Of a stretch of 64,000 nucleotides of DNA, positions 57,410 through 64,000 are shown piece by piece (position 1 is the stretch's first letter; each line of letters opens with the position of its first letter). The position numbers were made by a program, and so were the translations under genes. Source of the stretch: Ascaris suum (taxonomy: Eukaryota; Nematoda; Chromadorea; Rhabditida; Ascarididae); contig CM024171.1 of NCBI GenBank assembly GCA_013433145.1, positions 6,758,065 through 6,822,064 of the forward strand, read 5' to 3'. Below the pieces are notes generated by a model. That model had not been told where the DNA came from and did no database searches. It saw only the letters and a list, made by a program, of their open reading frames with translations.

Positions 57410-57728
57410 CTGGAGTGTGGCCGAATAGTACATAGGTATGAATTAAATAGAGATGCAGACAAACAATATACGTACTCAAAAGAGATTTTCGAGGTGGTGT
57501 CGGCTATCGAATGCAACCAGCTTAGAGACGGTGTTTTGGAACTAAGGCTTCTAATGAGGAGAGTTCTAAAACTGAACGTTTTCAACAAAATTGTGGCTCA
57601 TTCCTCACCAGCTCGTTTTTCTTCCTCACCTCCCCCCCCCCCCCCCCCTCCCTCACTCTCTTCTAAAATAAAGCGAGCGTTAGAACGAAATGGAAATAAG
57701 GTACACGGTGAGCGAATAGCACAAGTGG
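57410..57728 (+). CDS. Long candidate exon, Pro-run containing, strong donor
   Basis: It is open from 57410, with 106 codons to a consensus donor GTGG|GTAAGT at 57729 (read on, it stops at 57772). The peptide is mixed and charged: RIVHRYELNRDADKQYTYSK, then EIFEVVSAIECNQLRDGVLE, then LRLLMRRVLKLNVFNKIV. A Ser/Pro linker follows, in which the 57632-57648 C run encodes consecutive prolines, then SLSSKIKRALERNGNKVHGE. There is no ATG near the start, so an upstream exon is implied, but the acceptor is unclear. This is one of the most protein-like stretches in the window. No domain is recognised. Confidence 0.35.
57632..57648. repeat. Poly-C tract, 17 bp, in frame as proline codons
   Basis: Seventeen C within CACCT...TCCCTCACTC. 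It sits inside the candidate exon 57410-57728 and keeps its frame open. Confidence 0.95.
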
Positions 57729-58139
57729 GTAAGTATTGCAGCTGTGAGTGCGAAGGCATCTGCTACCAATGATTTTTTAGGGCTTCGCTTCGGCGGTAGC
57801 TCGCCTATCTTTACACGTTTTCTCCACATCTGGAGGTTGACATGCCTTTAGAGCTTTCACTTTACTCATTGTAAGGCTACTATGTGCCATCACAAATAGC
57901 CTCATAAAGCAATATTGCTTGTTCCAGGCAGGACGTCTACTTTATAAAATAAGTTAGAAAGTGCGTAGCCATGATTGGCACGATATGTGCTTTTGAAATC
58001 TCACCGGCCAGACCAACCGATTTTATAAATTAACGCTTATTTGCGAAACATTCACAATAATGCATATAATTTAGCTTAATCAGTCGCCCATGATTTAGAA
58101 AATGGTTTACTTTCTCAGCGCAAGCGGACATAAAACACA

Positions 58140-58260
58140 ATGGAACGGGCTGTTGCATTTGTAAATTATACGAGGAAATTTCGTATGCTCATCTTCATTA
58201 ATGAAAGCAGCGGATGTGCAGACAGACACATTCAAGCAAACACAGACGCAGATATGAGGT
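58140..58260 (+). repeat. Possible R1 repeat copy
   Basis: GGAAATTTCGTATGCTCATC is followed at the expected distance by the microsatellite GTGCAGACAGACACATTCAA and CAGACGCAG. The core match to other copies is moderate. Confidence 0.45.
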
Positions 58261-58516
58261 CGCCATAATACATACCTAAAAGGCGATGCTAGAGGTCTCG
58301 TGAGCAGCAGTTTCGTCCTATGATAAACACACGAGCAGCATCATAGATTCAACGACTGGGTTTGCGGTCAGATCGTTGGCGGTCCCCATACCCTTTCCAT
58401 GGCAATTACTTGAACAGAGGTCGACCTTAGCTTTGAATAGCGCTTATTCACTCGCAACTCTAATGGCATGGACAACTTCATGCGATCGCTATAGGGACAG
58501 TGCCCAACTCAGGTTC

Positions 58517-59027
58517 TTATGGCCATCGACTGAATTTTGTCCCGTCCATGATATAGGCTGGACTTAACTCAGATTCCAGAGCGCAGGGGCCGCTCAAAAT
58601 CGGCGATTCTTCTCGTAATGAAACATTATCGAATCCAATTACAGCGAAGCTAAATATCTCATTTCTCGGAATGAACAGCATCTCAAGCAATTTATATAAT
58701 AGTTCTGACTGCCAAACAATTCCTACGAAAAATTCTTGAAGACTTTTATGGGAAAAATTGTCTTCAAAAATTGCAAACACACGTTATGAAAATATTCTTC
58801 GTTGCCTGTGAAAGTGTTTGCAAGAACTCATTACTTATCAAAAACACAAATGAGACAGACGAAAAGTGAATGTTTTTGAAAGAGTTCTTCAGAGAATGAC
58901 AGTTAGAATATATGCAATGAACGCCGATGTACTGACACAGGTCACTTGGCACGTTCTCAAAGTCAATTTTTTTCAAAAGAGGCGAAATAAATGAAGAGAA
59001 AACAAGAAATATCGCGGGATAAAACAA
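58517..59027 (-). CDS. Two overlapping minus frames, possible frameshifted or spliced gene
   Basis: The frame 59027-58764 contains FENVPSDLCQYIGVHCIYSN and later FLISNEFLQTLSQATKNIFI. The next frame, 58780-58517, continues with DNFSHKSLQEFFVGIVWQSE, then RNEIFSFAVIGFDNVSLREE and LSPAYIMDGTKFSRWP. Both are protein-like, and together they leave 510 bp open apart from one shift near 58770. This could be a single gene with a frameshift (pseudogene) or chance neighbours. No family is recognised. Confidence 0.22.
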
Positions 59028-59029
59028 CT

Positions 59030-60387
59030 TTTAAAATTACAATAAAAAGCGTCTCACTGCAGTAACGAAACGTCATGGCTGAGAAAATTTAATCGCGCTG
59101 TGTCCCTATTCCCCATTGAGAAATGCCCTCAGGCAATATCGACTTATAAAGAAGATCAAATCCCGATTTACGTGGACTATCAAATCACATTATCATTGCC
59201 AAAATTTTAAAAAAGACTATAGTTGTACTATACATAGAGAGGCAAACGAATTTCATATAATAGAGCATGCATATTAATAACACAAAGCGGCATAAATCAT
59301 ACGATTCTGTGAAATGGAAATGGGACGTTAGTGAGAGTTAATGGGCATAATAAGTGCTAAAGTAGTGCTAAAAATGATGGGCACCAGCAATCATGGACTT
59401 CCATTTTTTCCAGCTCTGCCGAGAAGACCGTGAAAAAGAGCTTCGCAGCCTACTTTTTTGCTTAAAAAATGCCGCGAACTAGGACCGCGTTTTCAAGATG
59501 TAGTTTGACGCACCATGACTGACCTGTGGTCGCATCTTATCCACACTGGTTTTTTAAAATATAGAGTGCAAAACAACTAAGGGGAATGTACGAGACATGT
59601 TACATCACAAAAATACACTATTGTTTCATTATACAATAAAATAATTTCACGTTTGAGTTATATAACAAACCCTAAAGTTTAATTTAAAAGGCTGTTCACT
59701 TATAAGTACTTGTGCTTAGACAGCTAAGATACAAAAATAAATGCCGCGTGCTTGGAAACTAAAGAAGCAGCTAAGAAAGACGAAACCCTCAATGCAACAT
59801 ACGTTTTCCAACCCGATTTTTAACGCACTCCGCACTACCATAAATCTTACTCGACAAATTTGCGATCACCACGACGGGTTCTGAATGAGCTTCTATGAAA
59901 ATACTTCCGAATCACCAACCCCGTGACAGTCCACAAATGGGCAGCCCTTCTCGTTAGGAATTGGTACAGCAGTAGGCTGGAACCAGCGGAATAAGGGGGA
60001 TCCACTACGTCACCATTTGTAATATAAAACACGAGTGTGTTCCTTTCATCTAACAAGAGGTGACTGCAGTGAAATTAAGGGTTTCTGAATTGCCAAAGTG
60101 TGTATGAAACAGTGAAATATGCAATATGACCGTCTGAAACCCGTCAATATGCAATCGCTTCGAATCTTTAGAGAAGACCTTATGCAGAGCCATAAAACAT
60201 CCCCTCCCGTTAAAGCAAGAGACACTGCGTGTGGTGATCAGTGGGCGCTGAGCAGAACGAGGCGAATCTCCAGCTTCCAGAAGCACCCGCCTTTCTCGCT
60301 TCACGCCTCTCCTCTACATATTTCCAAGCCCCACTCCCACTGAAAGCGAAACGTGAATCAAGCGACTTTCTTTGATCACAGTCAGAA
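59030..60387. other. No confident gene; upstream part of the LINE may lie here
   Basis: Between 59847 and 60395 several short frames overlap on both strands and G+C is raised. One - frame reads RWFQPTAVPIPNEKGCPFVD and one + frame (60119-60343) starts MQYDRLKPVNMQSLRIFRED. If the LINE was once longer, its endonuclease part should map here, but I see no endonuclease motif. Confidence 0.3.
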
Positions 60388-60618
60388 AGAAACAAATTTA
60401 GCTGATGACGGCCAAACTATTTCTAGAATATTTCTTATGTGTTTTCGAAAACGGCAATAAAATGATACTTTCTTTTGAAATCCGAATAGCAGTGACTCTT
60501 GAGGATCTTCTCATTGATGTAGCTATCGCTGCTGACACTATCACATCTCTTTATGGTGATATACTTTGCGCTCTTGATGGCATGCCTTCATTGGTCTGGA
60601 AGTGAATTTCGATGATGT

Positions 60619-61242
60619 TTGTTCTCTTCCTCACTTCCTTTTAGGTCGTCTCTTAATAATCCTCCTATTCTACCTCTTAAAAAGCTGCAGCAGTCATTTC
60701 ATTGCTCAAAACTTCAGCAGTCGCGTTCTAACGATACGTCCAGTTCTAGACCTATTTCATTAAGGCTGTCGGTGTGCAAAGTTATAGAGGATAAGACATT
60801 CGGGGTTCACTTTACAATCATTTTGTCCGAAACAATTTATTCAGCCCGAACTAGTTTAGCTTTTTTAAGGGAAGGTCGAGTTCCTCACTGTTCGAACCTC
60901 TACAACGCATTGAATGATCGTGCTCAGATTGATATGGTGTATGTCGACTATACGAACACATTTGATAACGTGAGCCATGAAAAACTTTTTACTAAAGCTG
61001 TCAACTTAGAGCACATTACGGAAGCCTATAAGTTCGACTCCTTGCTTTCTGGTGATTAAAACTTTCGAACTAAAATAGACGAAACCTTTTCCTAATTATA
61101 AGGTACTGTCACTGGCGTTTCTCCAGGTAGGGAGAGCATTGGACCTCACTCCATCACTTGTGCATGTGAACAAGTCATTCATGGTTTGACCCATGCCTGC
61201 AACATTTCTGCCGACGACTTGAAGTTTTATAGAGCTTTGTGA
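60619..61242 (+). pseudogene. Reverse transcriptase fingers/palm fragment of the LINE
   Basis: One frame carries SRPISL, the first catalytic aspartate (GAC at 60946-60948 in YVDYTNTF), HEKLFTKA, GVSPGRESIGPHSI and the paired aspartates of SADD (61213-61218). Stops lie at 61057, 61093 and 61099. The catalytic residues are therefore still encoded, with Ser in place of the usual Tyr/Phe before ADD, although the frame is broken. Confidence 0.8.
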
Positions 61243-61545
61243 TTCCATTTTTCAATTTTAGATTCAGATCCTCTCTCCGAGTGACGTTTTGGCAAGTGGA
61301 TAATAATGGAAAAAATACCGATTAATGCATTCGGCTTGGATACCCCCGCAAATTATTCCGATGTTTTGATTGCTATCGGCAGCCCCGCCCGAGATCTGGG
61401 AGTGTCTGGAATCCTATTTAAATTTTTACACGTGAGTTGGTAAGAACTGGGAAACTGCGCTCTCTGGGCAATTCAGAATAGCTGGACTGGTCGTTTTAAG
61501 AAGGCTTTCACTTTAGGACGCCCCATTCTTGAATATATCTATCCG
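61243..61545 (+). pseudogene. LINE thumb/connection region, decayed
   Basis: The same frame continues (one TGA) through FGKWIIMEKIPINAFG, corresponding to the W...W.L..N..K region of CR1 pol, to ARDLGVSG near 61398. A stop follows at about 61441. The next landmark, RPILEYIYPICLLL, appears in another frame, so a frameshift lies between about 61440 and 61518. Confidence 0.65.
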
Positions 61546-61547
61546 AT

Positions 61548-62096
61548 TTGTTTGTTGCTTTTGGATATAGAGACGTCGGAGAATGTGCAAATGCGCTTCA
61601 GGATTTTCCGGATCAGTACAATCGGAAATATGCAATTCGTTTGCGCACTTTCGGTCTAAAACTGCGTCAATATCGTTGCCTCCAGCAAAATGTCATATTG
61701 TGTTTCAAAATCATTAATGATTGCTTCGGTATTTCACGATCTCGAAGCTTTCAGTTGTCCCCGCGAGTTCCAACCTTGAATTCCGATTGTAATTCCTTTC
61801 TACTCTCGACCATCAGAATGTGGCCACTTCGGCGCCCAATATTTCTGCACTCGCTAGTTTCCTTAGAGCTTTCGACCGCGGAAAAATCTGTTTTTGAGAT
61901 ATTTGGTTCAATCATCACATCACATGCTTTATTCCTTTTCCTTGTTTGTTCTTGCTTCCAGTATCCTTTAATTTGCCGAAAAAGTACAATTCACAACAGC
62001 AACGAGGCTAAAGGAGTTTCTGAAATTCAGACCCTTAACTTTTTTTATGGTTTCGACTGCAAACAACAAAAGAATCGGTTGCCCGAAATTCATTAA
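61548..62096 (+). pseudogene. LINE C-terminal region; longest frame in the window (182 codons)
   Basis: The frame contains YAIRLRTFGLKLRQYRCLQQ, then NVILCFKIINDCFGISRSRS. This corresponds to the Y..RL..L.L..L..RR...DL...YKI.NG segment at the end of CR1 pol, followed by remnants of the R...LWN-type tail region (TIRMWPLRRPIF). The last 60 codons, from about 61915, no longer resemble pol and probably read into flank. The first 15 codons are also out of register, because ENVQMRF lies in a neighbouring frame. Confidence 0.7.
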
Positions 62097-62256
62097 GGCC
62101 ATTTCATTGTTTTTTGGGCCGATCAGCGAAAATAATTTTTAACGACGATCTCACGGCTAAATGGTCAATAACTTCGCCAAATTTTGCTATCTTTCCCCAT
62201 CCCACCACTGATAGTTTCCTGTGAAAATATTCATTCCTTTTTTGCAATGAAAATTT

Positions 62257-62490
62257 TTGATTAGATTCGATACCCTCCCTCATTTTTCATTCACTAAATT
62301 CCCGTCTGCAACTGCCGACATTCTGAAATGCCAAAAAACATTTGCCATTCGACTTGGCAATTTGTTCGTGAGCTGCATTTTAACGTATGGAACAGAGATT
62401 CGATTCATAAAACTGAGTTTAACTTCGACAGACAATGAAAGATTCTCGCAAACGCACAGATTGAATTACACCGTGTTGCAATATATGTGA
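62257..62490 (+). pseudogene. Possible RTE-like pol C-terminal scrap
   Basis: The frame reads LGNLFVSCILTYGTEIRFIK and then NERFSQTHRLNYTVLQYM. RTE-type pol proteins end with LFxxxVLPALTYGSETW...E..LSVTQRAMERRMLG, and the order and spacing agree. Sequence identity is low, so it may be the remnant of a second element inserted beside the CR1-like one, or coincidence. Downstream frames to 62778 add nothing. Confidence 0.35.
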
Positions 62491-63319
62491 TCTCTTCACC
62501 TAAGCTGCACAAACGTCTCTAGAATCGTTGCCGCTTAAGAATAATTTGCCACATGCTGCTACAGGCAGTGCTATTCCATGGCTCATCACTTCACAATGTT
62601 ATCGTATGATTTAAAACTCTACGGTCAAACCACTTCAAGCTGTAGTAATGCAGCGTTACGATTAGGAACGATTGCTGATGGGCCTATCCATACAAGGATT
62701 GAAACCATATCGGATCAAAGTCCCACCACATATATCATTCCTGATATGACATATGGCCTTTTACGTGAAGCTGTTTGATAAAGCAATATTTAAAAGCAGA
62801 GCATCCATATTTTACATGGAAGTGTATTCAGCCCAATTAAGTGGGAGATGGCGGCGAGTGACTGCATTCAGCAAAAACCTCATTGCCGCAATTCTTTAAA
62901 TTGACAGAGTGAGAAATACAAATGTGCGCAGAAAAATACAACAAAAGTTTATACAGTTCGGTGATAAAACACTCAATTAACTGAGAGAACACAACATGAG
63001 CAATTAACGATAAACACATATTAAAATAATCTCCTCTGTCATCAATCACGTGGCAAGAAGAACTGTGTAGTGTAAACGAAAAACGTGCACAAAGATATCA
63101 GAGGAACCGAAATCATCTGCGCTTTTGCACTTCACTCACTCGATCTGTCACCTTTAGAGTTAATAAGGAGCAAAGTATACGAAGTAATGCCTTCGTATAT
63201 TAAACGATCCATCCACCCTTAGAAACCGTTCACAAAAATCTCTTTTATGGCGAGATCAACGTAAAACTGAATTCTGACACGTAAATGCATGCAAAATCTT
63301 CGACACCGTTAAACGTTCA

Positions 63320-63465
63320 ACTTCTTTCAAAACCAAAATGTAATATGGTACAAAAGCTCACCGTATAGTGTACAACATATCCGTTAAAGTTCGTTACTCT
63401 CGGACTGACATAGAGACATAGACAGATACATACAGACAGACGCATGTACACACATATCCGCAAAT
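63320..63465 (+). repeat. R1 dispersed repeat copy
   Basis: Read on the - strand, AACGAACTTTAACGGATATG, then TTGTACACTATACGGTGAGC and TTTGTACCAT, follow the R1 core order (GAAGTTTGGTGGGCATAATG, then TACGCCATAGGGC, then CCTATACCAT). The microsatellite CATAGACAGATACATACAGA lies at the proper side. Confidence 0.6.
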
Positions 63466-63526
63466 GACACAGCCCTAATGCAGGAGCAGGATTGCAGAAC
63501 CCCACAGAAAGTGGGCTATGAAGATT

Positions 63527-63640
63527 TAGAGAAAGATAAGAAGAAAGAGAAAAAGGCTTAAAAAGGCTGAAGAAAGAAAAGAAAAAAGCAAAAGATAGAA
63601 AAAGAAAGAAATTGCAAAACAAAAGAAAAGGTGAAAGGAA
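63527..63640. repeat. Purine-only tract
   Basis: About 110 bp almost entirely A and G (AGAAAGAGAAAAAGG-type words). It yields a Phe/Leu/Ser-rich - frame with no meaning. Confidence 0.85.
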
Positions 63641-64000
63641 ACTGAGATAATATAAAAACTCATTTTATGCTTAGCATCGACAATAATACCTCATAATAGC
63701 TTTCCCAGAATTACACTACTACTTTTTTCCTCATCTTCAGTCCCTGCAAGCAATACAACCCATCTCAAGTGGAATACCTGCACAACACACAGCCCTCCTT
63801 CTGCATCACCTGGACTGTTAACATTAGTACTGCGTTTGTGCGCGTGCCCCTGCTTTTAGAAGTCTCCGAAATCCAGAACCCTCTCGAAGTATTCTGATTT
63901 GAGGGTAGGATTCGCGGAGCAAGAAGTGGGGAAATGAGTTCCCTGGCTCCAATTGTCGAAGCACTTTACATCCTCGACCAATGTAAGCAATTATTTCCAT

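Larger units (their letters stand above)
60388..62096 (+). mobile_element. Degenerate CR1-like (Jockey-group) non-LTR retrotransposon
   Basis: The landmarks of a CR1-type pol run in the correct order on the + strand. They are pre-RT (LADDG, AKLFLEYFLCVFENGN), GDILCALDGMPSLVWK (the ...DGIP..VLK region), SRPISL (the NYRPISL box), YVDYTNTFDNVSHEKL, GVSPGRESIGP, SADDLKFYR, RDLGV, RPILEY, ENVQMRF, YAIRLRTFGLK and CFKIINDCF. They are spread over at least three reading frames with multiple stops, so the element is dead and long decayed. The 5' end (endonuclease) is not recognisable, as expected for a 5'-truncated copy. No tail or target duplication was identified with certainty. Confidence 0.85.

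Noticed and set aside
63317..63622. 101-codon Phe/Leu/Ser-rich minus frame
   Set aside because: It is produced by the purine tract at 63527-63640 plus an R1 copy.

Overview
The window looks like intergenic or intronic DNA from a large, AT-rich metazoan genome. It has no bacterial operon structure, no recognisable rRNA or tRNA gene and no long intact housekeeping gene. What it does have is pure (AT)n arrays over 100 bp, long C/G homopolymers, a decayed non-LTR retrotransposon, many copies of a dispersed repeat, and short open segments with nematode-style acceptors (TTTCAG or TTTGCAG before the frame). A nematode with large intergenic spaces fits best, but this is an inference from style. No gene here fixes the taxon.

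The firmest content is repetitive. (1) A degenerate CR1-like (Jockey-group) LINE lies at about 60.39-62.1 kb on the + strand. Its reverse transcriptase boxes are still readable (VDY box, a GVSPG-type box, SADD catalytic box, RDLGV, and the C-terminal YAIRL...CFKII region), but it is broken by stops and at least two frameshifts. An RTE-like C-terminal scrap may follow at 62.26-62.49 kb, and a possible pre-RT scrap lies at 44.1-44.3 kb. (2) A dispersed repeat, called R1 here, has copies at about 8.7, 13.9, 20.2, 25.1, 36.6, 38.0 and 63.4 kb, with weaker ones at 6.7, 51.45 and 58.2 kb. It has a core around GGGCATAATGTACGCCATAG and an internal CAGA/CTGT microsatellite. (3) Pure (AT)n arrays lie at 22.1, 42.3 and 56.7 kb, C/G homopolymers at 18.5, 31.25, 47.3 and 57.6 kb, and quadruplex-capable tracts at 24.0 and 55.7 kb. 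(4) Local structures include a direct-repeat pair with a palindromic core at 1.9/2.2 kb beside a GAGT minisatellite, a foldback at 37.34-37.46 kb, and a duplicated 75-bp block at 43.4/43.9 kb.

Protein-coding content is uncertain. In DNA this AT-rich a stop codon is expected about every 15 codons, so six frames of 64 kb should give on the order of a hundred stop-free frames of 60 codons by chance. That is about what is present, so most frames below 100 codons carry little evidence. I list only frames that are unusually long, have a good acceptor or donor in the right phase, or read like protein (mixed charged and hydrophobic residues), and I keep confidences low. The best are + 40742-41483 (two pieces joinable in phase), + 57410-57728 (Pro-rich, GTAAGT donor), + 30159-30362 (68 whole codons between TTTACAG and GTAAAT), + 11755-11901 (147-bp exon with a GTAAGT donor), - 40339-40599, - 48012-48209, - 47248-46889, - 45667-45272 and + 27337-27612. 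None matches a family I can name, and I cannot link them into complete genes.

Long stretches (about 2.8-6.65, 9.3-11.6, 15.3-17.6, 27.8-29.4, 32.3-33.95, 35.2-36.5, 38.5-39.8, 51.9-53.2, 53.35-55.56 and 59.0-60.4 kb) show nothing I can support as a gene.
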